64,000 nucleotides of DNA from Streptomyces sp. NBC_00708 (GTDB lineage: Bacteria > Actinomycetota > Actinomycetes > Streptomycetales > Streptomycetaceae), in NCBI GenBank assembly GCA_036226585.1, contig CP108997.1:6820001-6884000 (forward strand), in the 5' to 3' direction. Below the pieces are notes generated by a model. It was given only the letters and a program-made list of their open reading frames with translations. It had not been told where the DNA came from and searched no databases. The number at the start of each line of letters is the position of its first letter. Positions within the stretch are counted from its first letter, which is position 1. Of the stretch, positions 44,965-53,339 are shown piece by piece. The position numbers and the translations under genes are program-made.

Positions 44965-46145
44965 GCGGCATGACCGGCGTGGCGGCCGTCCCGGCGTCCG
45001 GCCACGCGCCGGACACCGGCGGTCGGCGCCTGCCCAGGACCCTGCACCCCGTCGCCTGGTGGATCTGGGCGCTGGCCCTGGCCACGGCGGTCAGCCGCAC
45101 CAACAACCCGCTGCTGCTGCTCCTCGTCCTCGCGGTCCTCGGCTACGTCGTCACCGCCCGCCGCACCGAGGCCCCCTGGGCGCGCGGCTTCACGTACTAC
45201 CTGTACCTCGCCCTCACCGTCGTCGCGATCCGCGTCCTGTTCCGGGCGGTGTTCGCGACCGGCATCACCCCGCACGACCACTTCCTCTTCTCGCTCCCGC
45301 ACATCCCCACCCCGGACTGGTACGCGGGCATCCGGCTCGGCGGCCCCGTCTCGCTGGAGGCCCTGCTGTCGGCCGCCACCGACGGGCTCCGGCTCGCCTG
45401 CATGCTCTGCTGCATCGGCGCCGCCAACACCCTCGCCAACCCGAAGCGCGCCCTGCGCGTCCTGCCCGGCGCCCTGCACGAACTCGGCGTCGCCGTCACC
45501 GTCGCTATCAGCGTCGCACCCCAACTCGTCGAGAGTGTCCAGCGCGTCGCCCGCGCCCGCAGGCTGCGCGCCGGCCGGCACAAAGGGCTCAAGGCCCTGC
45601 GCGGCATTGTTGTCCCCGTCCTGGAGGACGCCCTGGAACGCTCCCTGCGGCTCGCCGCCGGCATGGACTCCCGGGGATACGGACGAGCCGGTACCGCGAC
45701 CCGTAGCTCCCGGCGGGCCACCGGCGCGCTGATGCTCCTCGGCATGTGCGGGCTCTGCGCCGGGGCGTACGGGCTCCTCGACGCGACCGCGCCCCGCTTC
45801 CTCGGGTTCCCGGCCATGGCGACGGGCGCCGTGCTGTGCGTCGCGGGCCTGCGCCTGGGCGGACGCCGCGTGTCGCGGACCACCTACCGGCCCGATCCCT
45901 GGCGGCTGCCCGAGTGGGCCGTCGCCGGAGCCGGGACGCTCGCCGCCGCGCTGCTGTTCAGCAACATGGGGTACGACGCCGCCGAGCTCAACCCCTCCAT
46001 CTATCCGCTCAGCTGGCCCACCCTGCCCGTGGTGCCGGCCTGCGCGATCCTGCTCGCCGGTACGGCCGGCTTCCTCGCACCACCCCCGGCCGCGCCCCGC
46101 CCAGCCGTACCCCGGCCGCGCGCCGAGAAAGCCGAAGCCACGTGA
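44961..46145 (+). CDS. ECF transporter T component (EcfT)
   Basis: This 394-residue membrane protein has about eight helices. The cytoplasmic coupling region is typical of EcfT: VARARRLRAGRHKGLKALRG and LRLAAGMDSRGYGR contain the two Arg-Gly-type signatures that dock into the ATPase grooves. It forms the scaffold linking the S component to the ATPases. The start is GTG 44961, overlapping the previous stop (GTGA); ATG 44970 is the alternative. It is translationally coupled on both sides. Confidence 0.9.
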   Translation: MSGMTGVAAVPASGHAPDTGGRRLPRTLHPVAWWIWALALATAVSRTNNPLLLLLVLAVLGYVVTARRTEAPWARGFTYYLYLALTVVAIRVLFRAVFATGITPHDHFLFSLPHIPTPDWYAGIRLGGPVSLEALLSAATDGLRLACMLCCIGAANTLANPKRALRVLPGALHELGVAVTVAISVAPQLVESVQRVARARRLRAGRHKGLKALRGIVVPVLEDALERSLRLAAGMDSRGYGRAGTATRSSRRATGALMLLGMCGLCAGAYGLLDATAPRFLGFPAMATGAVLCVAGLRLGGRRVSRTTYRPDPWRLPEWAVAGAGTLAAALLFSNMGYDAAELNPSIYPLSWPTLPVVPACAILLAGTAGFLAPPPAAPRPAVPRPRAEKAEAT

Positions 46146-47788
46146 TCACCTTCGACCAGGTCACCGTCCAGTACGAGGACACGGCCGAACCCGCCCTCCG
46201 CGAAGTCGACCTCACCGTCGAGGAGGGCGAACTCTGCCTCGTCGTCGGGCACACCGGCGTCGGAAAGTCCACGCTCCTGGGTGCCGTCAACGGCCTTGTG
46301 CCCCACTTCACCGGCGGCACTCTGTACGGCCGTGTCACCGTCGACGGCCGGGACACCGCCCACCACCCGCCCCGGGAACTCGCCGACGTCGTCGGTGTCG
46401 TCGGACAGGACCCGCTCGACGGCTTCGTCACGGACACCGTCGAAGAGGAACTCGCGTACGCCATGGAGCAGTTGGCGACCCCGCCCGCCGTCATGCGCAA
46501 ACGCGTCGAAGAGACCCTCGACCTCCTGGGCCTCGCCGACCTGCGCCACCGCGCCCTCCACGAGCTCTCCGGCGGCCAGCAGCAGCGCGTCGCGATCGGC
46601 TCCGTGCTCACCGCCCACCCCCGCGTCCTCGTCCTGGACGAACCCACCTCCGCCCTGGACCCCACCGCCGCCGACGAGGTCCTGGCGGCCGTCACCCGCC
46701 TCGTCCACGACCTCGGCGTCACCGTCCTCATGGCCGAGCACCGCCTGGAGCGCGTCGTCCAGTACGCCGACCGGGTCATCCACCTGCCCGGCGACGGCCG
46801 CGCGGTCCACGGTGCCCCCGCCGGCATCCTGCGTACGTCCTCCATCGCCCCGCCCCTCGTGGACCTCGCCCGCGCCGCCGGCTGGGACCCGTTGCCGCTC
46901 TCCGTCCGCGACGCTCGCCGTGCCGCCGCCCCGCTGCGGACCGGGCTCGCCGGGGTCTGCCCCGAACCCGTGCGTCCCGCCCCGCCCGCCGACGCCGCCA
47001 CCCTGCTGACCGCGCACGGAGTCACCGTCAGCTACCACGGTGTCCCCGCCGTCCGCGAGGCCGCGCTCGACCTGCGCGCCGGCGAGATCACCGCGCTGAT
47101 GGGCCGCAACGGCTCCGGGAAGTCCTCCCTGCTCTGGGCCCTCCAGGGCTCCGGACCGCGCAAGGCCGGCAGCGTACGCGTCGGCACGGACGGTACGGCT
47201 CACGACCCGCACACCCTGTCCGCGGCCGAGGCCCGGCGGCTCGTCGGTCTCGTCCCGCAGACCCCCGCCGATCTCCTCTATCTGGAGAGCGTCGACCAGG
47301 AACTCGCCCAGGCCGACCGCGAGTCGACGACCGGGGGCACGGGATCCGGCGCACGGGCGATCCTCAACCGGCTGGCCCCGGGGATCGAGGGCGCCACCCA
47401 TCCCCGGGACCTGTCCGAGGGGCAGAAGCTGGCGCTCGTGCTCGCGATCCAACTGGCAGCCGCCCCACATGTGTTGCTGCTCGACGAACCGACGCGCGGC
47501 CTGGACTACCGCGCCAAGGCGGAACTGACCCGGATCGTCGCCGCCCTCGCCGCAGAGGGCCGGTCGGTCGTCATCTCCACGCACGACGTCGAGTTCGTCG
47601 CCCGCACGGCCGACCGGGTGGTCGTCATGGCCGAGGGAGACATCGTGGCCGACGGGCCCACCGCCGAAGTCATCGTCGCCTCACCGGTGTTCGCGCCGCA
47701 GACCGCCAAGATCCTGGCGCCCCTGCCGTTCCTCACCGTCGACCAGGTGACGGCGGCACTGGACGCGCCGAAGGAGGGACCGGTATGA
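46142..47788 (+). CDS. ECF transporter ATPase, two fused nucleotide-binding domains
   Basis: This is 548 residues, two ABC ATPase domains in one chain replacing separate EcfA and EcfA'. Domain 1: Walker A GHTGVGKST, signature LSGGQQQR, Walker B VLVLDEPTSALD, H-loop MAEHRL. Domain 2: Walker A GRNGSGKSS, signature LSEGQKLA, Walker B VLLLDEPTRGLD, H-loop STHDVEF. The second signature has Glu for Gly, suggesting the two ATP sites are not equal. GTG 46142 overlaps the ecfT stop and the frame ends in ATGA with the S component. Confidence 0.95.
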   Translation: MITFDQVTVQYEDTAEPALREVDLTVEEGELCLVVGHTGVGKSTLLGAVNGLVPHFTGGTLYGRVTVDGRDTAHHPPRELADVVGVVGQDPLDGFVTDTVEEELAYAMEQLATPPAVMRKRVEETLDLLGLADLRHRALHELSGGQQQRVAIGSVLTAHPRVLVLDEPTSALDPTAADEVLAAVTRLVHDLGVTVLMAEHRLERVVQYADRVIHLPGDGRAVHGAPAGILRTSSIAPPLVDLARAAGWDPLPLSVRDARRAAAPLRTGLAGVCPEPVRPAPPADAATLLTAHGVTVSYHGVPAVREAALDLRAGEITALMGRNGSGKSSLLWALQGSGPRKAGSVRVGTDGTAHDPHTLSAAEARRLVGLVPQTPADLLYLESVDQELAQADRESTTGGTGSGARAILNRLAPGIEGATHPRDLSEGQKLALVLAIQLAAAPHVLLLDEPTRGLDYRAKAELTRIVAALAAEGRSVVISTHDVEFVARTADRVVVMAEGDIVADGPTAEVIVASPVFAPQTAKILAPLPFLTVDQVTAALDAPKEGPV

Positions 47789-48600
47789 CCACGGCCATCC
47801 GGCTCACCCCCAGGGTCTCGCTGGTCATCGCCCTGGCCGCCTTCCTCGGCCTGGTGGCGTTCTTCTGGCCCTTCGTCGTCGCGCCGGGGAAGTTCGGCTC
47901 GAACTACGCCCCGCCCCTCATCTTCGGCGTGCTGCTCGTGCTCGTCCTCTGCGTCGTGCTCTCCGAGATCGCCGAGGGCGGGATCAGCTCCAAGGCCCTG
48001 GCCATGCTCGGCGTCCTGTCCGCCGTCAACGCGGGCCTGCGCCCCCTCGGTGCCGGAACGGCCGGCATCGAGACCGTCTTCTTCGTCCTGGTGCTCGCCG
48101 GACGCGTCTACGGGCCCGGCTTCGGCTTCACCCTCGGCTGCACCTCGCTGTTCACCTCCGCGCTCATCACGGGCGGCGTCGGGCCGTGGATGCCGTACCA
48201 GATGTTCGGCTGCGCCTTCGTCGGCATGCTCGCCGGCTTCCTGCCGCGCGCCACCGGACGCCGCGAGGTGCTGATGCTCGCCGTGTACGGATCGCTCTCC
48301 GGCTATCTCTTCGGCTTTCTGCTCAACCTGTCGTTCTGGCCGTTCTCCCTCGACCCGAACAGCTCGATCGCCTATCTCCCCGGGCTGCCGTTCACCGAGC
48401 AGTGGCACCGCTATCTCGCGTTCGACCTGGCGACCTCACTCGGCTGGGACACCGGGCGGGCCGTCACCAACTTCGTGTGCGTCGTGCTGGCCGGCCCGGC
48501 GGTGCTCACCACGTTCCGTCGCGCGGCCCGCCGCGCCCGCTTCCGGGCTCCGGCCCGCTTCGACGCGCGGCCCACGGGCAGGGAAGCCGAGGGGCTGTGA
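47785..48600 (+). CDS. ECF transporter substrate-binding (S) component, proposed cobalamin-specific
   Basis: This 271-residue membrane protein has about six to seven helices with conserved-looking loops (SAVNAGLRPLGAGTAGIETV, TGGVGPWMPYQMFGCAFVGM, LPGLPFTEQWHRYLAFDLAT). It is the last gene of the riboswitch-controlled operon and overlaps the ATPase gene (ATGA), so this is a dedicated ECF module rather than a shared one. Substrate specificity comes only from context: cobalamin riboswitch and intrinsic-factor-like partners. A cobalt or B12-precursor substrate is the main alternative. Confidence 0.82.
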   Translation: MTTAIRLTPRVSLVIALAAFLGLVAFFWPFVVAPGKFGSNYAPPLIFGVLLVLVLCVVLSEIAEGGISSKALAMLGVLSAVNAGLRPLGAGTAGIETVFFVLVLAGRVYGPGFGFTLGCTSLFTSALITGGVGPWMPYQMFGCAFVGMLAGFLPRATGRREVLMLAVYGSLSGYLFGFLLNLSFWPFSLDPNSSIAYLPGLPFTEQWHRYLAFDLATSLGWDTGRAVTNFVCVVLAGPAVLTTFRRAARRARFRAPARFDARPTGREAEGL

Positions 48601-48628
48601 ACCCGCCCCGGTGCCGGCCCCGGCGCGG

Positions 48629-49543
48629 TCAGTCCTGCGGGACGACCGCGACCGGAGCGGGCGAGTGGTGCAGCACCGCGTGGGCGACATGGCCGATGCG
48701 GGGCTCGTGCGGCCAGTAGCGGCTGGTCCGCCGTCCGACGACGACCATGGACGCGTGCGCCCCGCCCTCGATCAGGTGACGCCCCGGTGATCCGATGGCG
48801 GCGTGCTCGCTGACGGACACATCCGGATACCTCTCCGACCAGGGTATGAGTACGGAGCGCATCATGCTCGCGCCCTCGGCGGTGAAGTCGGCCCGCCAGC
48901 GCAGGTCTCCGCCGATGCCCTGTACGTAGCCGACCGGGGGATTCCAGCAGTGGACCACCTCGACGCCGGCGGAGCGGGCCGCCGCGGCGGCGAAGGCGAA
49001 GCGCAGCACCCCTTCCGTGCAGGGCCCCAGATCGATGCCGGCGAGGACGGGGGCGGCGGAGGCCGGTGATCCGCCGCCCAGGACATCCTGCGGCGCGTCG
49101 TCATCCGTGCTGTCCGGGGCGACCGTGTCGGGCCGGACGAGGACGGCCGGCCGGTGGACATGGGCCACCGTGGCCATCGCGACGGATCCCAGCAGATAGC
49201 CCGTGAGGGCCCCGAGCCCCGTGGTACCGAGGGCGAGCAGTTCGGACTCGGCAGCGGCCCGGCACAGCATCTCGGGCGGCGGGCCGGTGAGCTGTTCCGT
49301 GGCGATGTCCAGCGTCGGATACGTACGTGACAACCGCGCCGCGGTCTCCTCGGGCACACGCCGGGACCGTTCACCGGGCATCTCCGTCCCGGTGAGCGGA
49401 GCGTGGGAGTAGGGCTGCCATTCCCAGGCGCTGACGAGCAGCAGTGGGAGACCTCTGAGGGTCGCCTCGCGCGCACCCCAGTCGGCGGCCGCGTCGCTCG
49501 CCTGCGTTCCGTTGAGTCCGACGGTTACCGGTCGGTGCGCCAC
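48629..49543 (-). CDS. Universal stress protein, two Usp domains
   Basis: This is 304 residues with two UspA folds. The first begins RPVTVGLNGTQASDAAADWG and has GTTGLGALTGYLLGSVA. The second begins VLAGIDLGPCTEGVLRFAFA and ends VGRRTSRYWPHEPRIGHVAH then PAPVAVVPQD. GGAGGTG seven bases before GTG 49543 fixes the start. It is divergent from the next Usp gene, with a DevR-like box in the shared promoter region. Usp proteins of this class bind ATP and are induced under hypoxia or stasis in relatives. The second-domain ATP motif is partly degenerate. Confidence 0.88.
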   Translation of the reverse strand: MAHRPVTVGLNGTQASDAAADWGAREATLRGLPLLLVSAWEWQPYSHAPLTGTEMPGERSRRVPEETAARLSRTYPTLDIATEQLTGPPPEMLCRAAAESELLALGTTGLGALTGYLLGSVAMATVAHVHRPAVLVRPDTVAPDSTDDDAPQDVLGGGSPASAAPVLAGIDLGPCTEGVLRFAFAAAAARSAGVEVVHCWNPPVGYVQGIGGDLRWRADFTAEGASMMRSVLIPWSERYPDVSVSEHAAIGSPGRHLIEGGAHASMVVVGRRTSRYWPHEPRIGHVAHAVLHHSPAPVAVVPQD

Positions 49544-49633
49544 GGTGCACCTCCGTGTGCGGTTGCTGAGGACGGCGGGTCCACAGTGCCTCGGCGAAGC
49601 GCAGGTGCGCATGAGTCGTTGAGGTGCCGCCCT

Positions 49634-49647
49634 GGGCCGTTCGGCCC
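49634..49647. promoter_or_regulatory. DevR/OsdR-like box (site A)
   Basis: GGGCCGTTCGGCCC, a perfect inverted repeat around TT, lies 70 bases before the plus-strand Usp gene and 90 bases before the minus-strand one. It resembles the mycobacterial DevR box GGGACTWWAGTCCC and recurs at sites B-D in this cluster. Confidence 0.6.
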
Positions 49648-49717
49648 TTACGCGGGTCGCGTCGCCGGTGCGAGCGTGGAAGAGGCCCCTCCCGCGCCAC
49701 AGAAGGCGGTGAGCACG

Positions 49718-50620
49718 ATGAAGATGCCCTTGGTGGTCGGTGTCGACGGCTCCGGCCCCAGCCTCGCGGCGCTGGACTGGGCCGTGGACGAAGCCCTTCG
49801 GCACGGACTCCCTCTGCGCGTCGTACACGCCTCCCTGTGGGAGCGGTACGAGGGGGTGCTGCCGGCCTGGAGCGCGGACCGCCCTTCGGGGCAGGTCTTC
49901 GCCGAGAACGTCGTCGCCACCGCGGCCGAGCGAGCCCGCCGACGCGCCCCGGACATCGAGATCGTTACGGACGTACGCGCCGAGGACGCGGCCGGCGCCC
50001 TGCTCAGCGAGGCGGGCGAGGCCACGGCCGTCGTCGTCGGCTCCCGGGGGCGCGGTGAATGGGCCGGCCTCCTGCTCGGGTCCGTCGGACTCGTGGTGGC
50101 GGCTCGTTCCCCCGGCCCGGTGGTCGTCGTCCGGGGCGAGAGCGAAGCCCTGGAGAGCCGGCACGGGCGCGTCCTGCTGGGTCTGGGGGACCACGACCAG
50201 GACTCACCGGCCCTGCGGTTCGCCGTCCGCGAGGCAGCCGCGAGGGACGCGGAACTCGACGTCGTACGCGCCTGGCGACGGCCCGCCCACGAACCGGCCG
50301 CCCACCCGCTGCTGTCGGGGGAGGGCGGCGGCTACCACGAGGGCGAGGCAGCCGCGCTGCTCGACGAAACGCTCGACCCGATCGCGCGGGAGAACCCCGG
50401 ACTCCGGCTGCGCAGGAGCACGGTCGAGGGCCTGGCCCGCCGGGTGCTGACGGAACGCTCGGCCGCGGCCGACCTGCTGGTCGTCGGCGCACGCCGTCGG
50501 CGGGGGCTCGTGGGACTGGAGCTCGGGCGAGTCGCCCACCGCACTCTGCACCACGCCCTGTGCCCGGTCGCCGTCGTCCCGCAGGAGAACCCGGGAACCA
50601 CGGAAGGAGACCCGTCATGA
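49718..50620 (+). CDS. Universal stress protein, two Usp domains
   Basis: This is 300 residues. Domain 1: LVVGVDGSGPSLAALDWAVD, VVVGSRGRGEWAGLLLGSVG. Domain 2: VLLGLGDHDQDSPALRFAVR, VVGARRRRGLVGLELGRVAH, PVAVVPQE. ATP-binding glycines G-x2-G-x9-G-S are present in domain 1. The start is ATG 49718; ATG 49724 and GTG 49709 are alternatives. It overlaps the next gene by ATGA, so it is co-translated with the HTH-FMN protein. It is preceded by DevR-like site A. Confidence 0.88.
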   Translation: MKMPLVVGVDGSGPSLAALDWAVDEALRHGLPLRVVHASLWERYEGVLPAWSADRPSGQVFAENVVATAAERARRRAPDIEIVTDVRAEDAAGALLSEAGEATAVVVGSRGRGEWAGLLLGSVGLVVAARSPGPVVVVRGESEALESRHGRVLLGLGDHDQDSPALRFAVREAAARDAELDVVRAWRRPAHEPAAHPLLSGEGGGYHEGEAAALLDETLDPIARENPGLRLRRSTVEGLARRVLTERSAAADLLVVGARRRRGLVGLELGRVAHRTLHHALCPVAVVPQENPGTTEGDPS

Positions 50621-51330
50621 CCAGTACCGTCGGATCGCACGGCGTGGGGGACCTCGGCCGCCGTGCCGCGGCACGGCGCGCGCAGCTCGGCCTCTCCCTG
50701 GAGGACGTGGCCGGACGCGCCGGTTCCACGCCCGGCTACGTCGCGTACGTGGAGGAGCAGATCTCCTCCCCGAGCCCCGCGTTCCTCGTCCGGCTCGCGG
50801 ACGCCCTGGAGACGGACGTTCAGGATCTCGCCGGTGCCACGGCGGACCTGCCGCAGGGCGCGGCCGTCGCCGGCCACCACCCGCGCATGGACGAACTCGA
50901 CGAGACGGAGTGCTGGGCGCTGATCGACGGCCACGGGGTCGGTCGCGTCGCGATCGGAGGCGAGGACGGGCCGGCGGTCTTTCCCGTGAACTACCAGGTC
51001 GTCGACGGGAAGATCGTCTTCATGACCGCCGCCGACTCCCGCCTCGCGCGGACGACATCGACCGGAGCCGAGGTCGCCTTCGAGCAGGACCGGCTGGACG
51101 AGGCGTTCAGCCAGGGCTGGAGCGTGCTCGCCGTCGGCAGGACCCGAGCGGTGCTCGACGGGGCCGAGGTCAGGCGGCTGCAGGACGCCATGCACTCGCG
51201 GCCGTGGGCCGGCGACGGGCGTGAGACCTTCGTGACTCTCGCGCCGGAGCGGGTGACGGGGCGGCGCATCGTGGTGCCGGGGGCTCCCGGGACGGCCGGC
51301 AGCGGGCCGGATCGAGCGCCGGCGCGCTGA
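50617..51330 (+). CDS. Helix-turn-helix plus FMN split-barrel (pyridoxamine oxidase-like) fusion
   Basis: This is 237 residues. Residues about 10-75 form an XRE-type helix-turn-helix (RRAAARRAQLGLSLEDVAGR, TPGYVAYVEEQISSPSPAFL). Residues about 90-220 are a split-barrel flavin domain: MDELDETECWALIDGHGVGR, FPVNYQVVDGKIVFMTAADS, VLAVGRTRAVLDG. It could be a flavin- or F420-responsive regulator, or an oxidoreductase that binds its own promoter. It is coupled to the Usp gene by ATGA overlap. A strong terminator follows. Confidence 0.85.
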   Translation: MTSTVGSHGVGDLGRRAAARRAQLGLSLEDVAGRAGSTPGYVAYVEEQISSPSPAFLVRLADALETDVQDLAGATADLPQGAAVAGHHPRMDELDETECWALIDGHGVGRVAIGGEDGPAVFPVNYQVVDGKIVFMTAADSRLARTTSTGAEVAFEQDRLDEAFSQGWSVLAVGRTRAVLDGAEVRRLQDAMHSRPWAGDGRETFVTLAPERVTGRRIVVPGAPGTAGSGPDRAPAR

Positions 51331-51337
51331 CGCTGGA

Positions 51338-51367
51338 GGGTCCCCGGTCCGACCGGACCGGGGACCC
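51338..51367. terminator. Terminator between convergent genes
   Basis: A 12-bp perfect inverted repeat (51338-51349 with 51356-51367, 6-base loop) lies eight bases after the HTH-FMN stop and just before the convergent Usp stop at 51387. Confidence 0.75.
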
Positions 51368-51386
51368 TTCGGCGCGTCGGCCTCCC

Positions 51387-52244
51387 TCATGGCTGAGGAA
51401 CGACGACCACCGGTGCCGGGCTGTGGTGAATGACGGCCTGGGCGACGTGACCGAGATGAGGACCGAGCGGAACCTTCCGGGCGCGGCGGCCCACGACCAC
51501 GAGTTCCGCCTCCTGCGATGCCTCGGCCATCTGGAAGGCGGGCGAGCCCACGACGGCCTTGGCGGTGGCCTCCACCTCCGGGTACTGCTCGCGCCAGGGC
51601 CCCAGCAGCCCGTTGAGCTCCTCGGCGAGCTTCTTGCTCTGATCCACGCCGAGGGCGGAGTCCATGAGCGCGGCGTAGCCGTACGAGGCGGGGAGGGTCC
51701 AGCTGTGCAGGAACCGCAGCGTCAGCTGCCTGCGGGCGGCCTCCGGGAACGCGAAGGCGAGCAACGCCTCGCAGCCGCGGTGGAGATCGATGCCCACGAC
51801 GATGTCACGGGACGCGGCCGGCCGTTCATCCTCCGCCCGCACGAGTACGACGGGCTTCTGCGCGGCGGCGACGACACCGAGGGACACCGAGCCGACGAGG
51901 AACCCGAAGGCCCTTCCGAGGCCTCTGGAGCCGAGAACCGCGAGGTCCGCCTCGTTCACGGCGGCTGTCAGCTCCTCGGCCGCCCGGCCACGGGTCTGCA
52001 TGGCGAACACCTCCAGCCCGGGATGCCCGGTCTGCACGCGCTGCACCGTCTCCCGCAGCAGCGTCGCGGCCCGCTCGGTCGCTTCCTCGAACTGCACCAC
52101 CGGTACCTCCGGGGCCGCGGGCAACTCCTCCACACACATCAGCCCGAGCGGTACCTGCCGGAACACGGCCTCCGCGGCCGCCCAGTCCACCGCGGCGAGG
52201 CTCTCATCGGATCCGTCCACACCGACGACGACCTGCGCTGTCAT
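51387..52244 (-). CDS. Universal stress protein, two Usp domains
   Basis: This is 285 residues. Domain 1 starts QVVVGVDGSDESLAAVDWAA and has LGSRGLGRAFGFLVGSVSLG, a complete ATP motif. Domain 2 starts DIVVGIDLHRGCEALLAFAF and has VVGRRARKVPLGPHLGHVAQ then PAPVVVVPQP. GGAGGT precedes the ATG at 52244. It is divergent from the next Usp gene with DevR-like site B between them. Confidence 0.9.
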   Translation of the reverse strand: MTAQVVVGVDGSDESLAAVDWAAAEAVFRQVPLGLMCVEELPAAPEVPVVQFEEATERAATLLRETVQRVQTGHPGLEVFAMQTRGRAAEELTAAVNEADLAVLGSRGLGRAFGFLVGSVSLGVVAAAQKPVVLVRAEDERPAASRDIVVGIDLHRGCEALLAFAFPEAARRQLTLRFLHSWTLPASYGYAALMDSALGVDQSKKLAEELNGLLGPWREQYPEVEATAKAVVGSPAFQMAEASQEAELVVVGRRARKVPLGPHLGHVAQAVIHHSPAPVVVVPQP

Positions 52245-52325
52245 GACGTACCTCCTCGCACGGACTCCAGAACCTCAGCCTGCCCCCCACCGCCCCGGGA
52301 CAGCAGGGCCGTGCAGGTCTCATCG

Positions 52326-52340
52326 GGGACCGAACGGCCC
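52326..52340. promoter_or_regulatory. DevR/OsdR-like box (site B)
   Basis: The complement reads GGGCCGTTCGGTCCC, matching site A in 12 of the first 13 positions before the extra base. It lies between the starts of two divergent Usp genes (52244 and 52434). Confidence 0.55.
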
Positions 52341-52433
52341 CTCCCCGTCACGCGCGCGGCGGTGCCAACGTAAGAGCTGTACTCCCGGGAATCCGTAGTG
52401 GACCCGGCCCGCACCGAGTCGCCGAGGAGAGTC

Positions 52434-53339
52434 ATGAACAGCGCGATGTCCACCCGGTACGAGCTCGGCACCGTGGTCGTGGGCGTCGACGGGTCCCCGT
52501 CCGGTGGCGAGGCCGTGTTCTGGGCGGCCGCCGAGGCGGATCGCCGCGGACGCTCCCTGCTCCTCGTCCATGGCGCCGACACCGATACGCGCGCCACGTA
52601 CACCGACGCGGAGGCCGTCCGGGCCGTACGGGAGGCGGGCGGTGAACTGCTCGACGAGAGCGTACGCGCCGTCCGGGCCCGGTTCCCCGCTCTCGACGTC
52701 TCCGGCGAACTCAGCCGGCAGGAACCGGTGTCCGCGCTCCTGGCCGCCGCCGGCGAGCGGGGAACCGTTGTCGTGGGCAACCGGGGGCTCGGCGGCTTCG
52801 CGTCCCTCACGCTCGGCTCGGTCGGTCTGGGGGTCGCGGCGCGCGCCGACGTTCCGGTGGTCGTCGTGCGGGGAGCGGCCGAGCGCCCCGCGACCGGCTC
52901 GGTCACCGCGGCGGTGCGCGGCACGGAGGACGAGCCGTGGATAGCGTTCGCCGCCGCTGAAGCACAGGCTCGCGGGGCCGCGTTGGAGCTCGTCAGCGTC
53001 TGGAACGTCCTTTCCCAGGTCGGCAGCGTCGCCACCATGCTCGACGACCTCGACGGGATGGCACGGGAGCGGGTGCACGAGGTGAAGAACCTCGCGGACC
53101 GGGTCCGCGCGCTCCATCCCGGTCTCGTCGTCAAGCACCACGTGGCGACCGGGACGAGCGTCCCGGGCACTCTCGTCGACGCCGGCGCGGACACCGACCT
53201 GATGGTGACGGGGCGGAGCCGTCGGCGGCTGACCACGGCGCCCGCGCCGGGCCGCGTCGCCCATGCCCTGATCCACCACGCGCACTGCCCCGTGGCGGTC
53301 GTCCCGGCCGCCCCCACCGCCGGAGCCGACACGACATGA
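52434..53339 (+). CDS. Universal stress protein, two Usp domains
   Basis: This is 301 residues. Domain 1: TVVVGVDGSPSGGEAVFWAA, VVGNRGLGGFASLTLGSVGL. Domain 2: DEPWIAFAAAEAQARGAALE, MVTGRSRRRLTTAPAPGRVA. Domain 2 lacks the usual opening V-x-G-V-D-G strand and is less conserved. GAGGAGA precedes ATG 52434; ATG 52446 is also possible. The stop overlaps the next Usp gene (ATGA). Confidence 0.88.
   Translation: MNSAMSTRYELGTVVVGVDGSPSGGEAVFWAAAEADRRGRSLLLVHGADTDTRATYTDAEAVRAVREAGGELLDESVRAVRARFPALDVSGELSRQEPVSALLAAAGERGTVVVGNRGLGGFASLTLGSVGLGVAARADVPVVVVRGAAERPATGSVTAAVRGTEDEPWIAFAAAEAQARGAALELVSVWNVLSQVGSVATMLDDLDGMARERVHEVKNLADRVRALHPGLVVKHHVATGTSVPGTLVDAGADTDLMVTGRSRRRLTTAPAPGRVAHALIHHAHCPVAVVPAAPTAGADTT

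Noticed and set aside
51355..51376. A fifth DevR-like box near the HTH-FMN terminator
   Set aside because: The resemblance (GGGGACCCTTCGGC) arises from the terminator stem and lies between convergent 3' ends.
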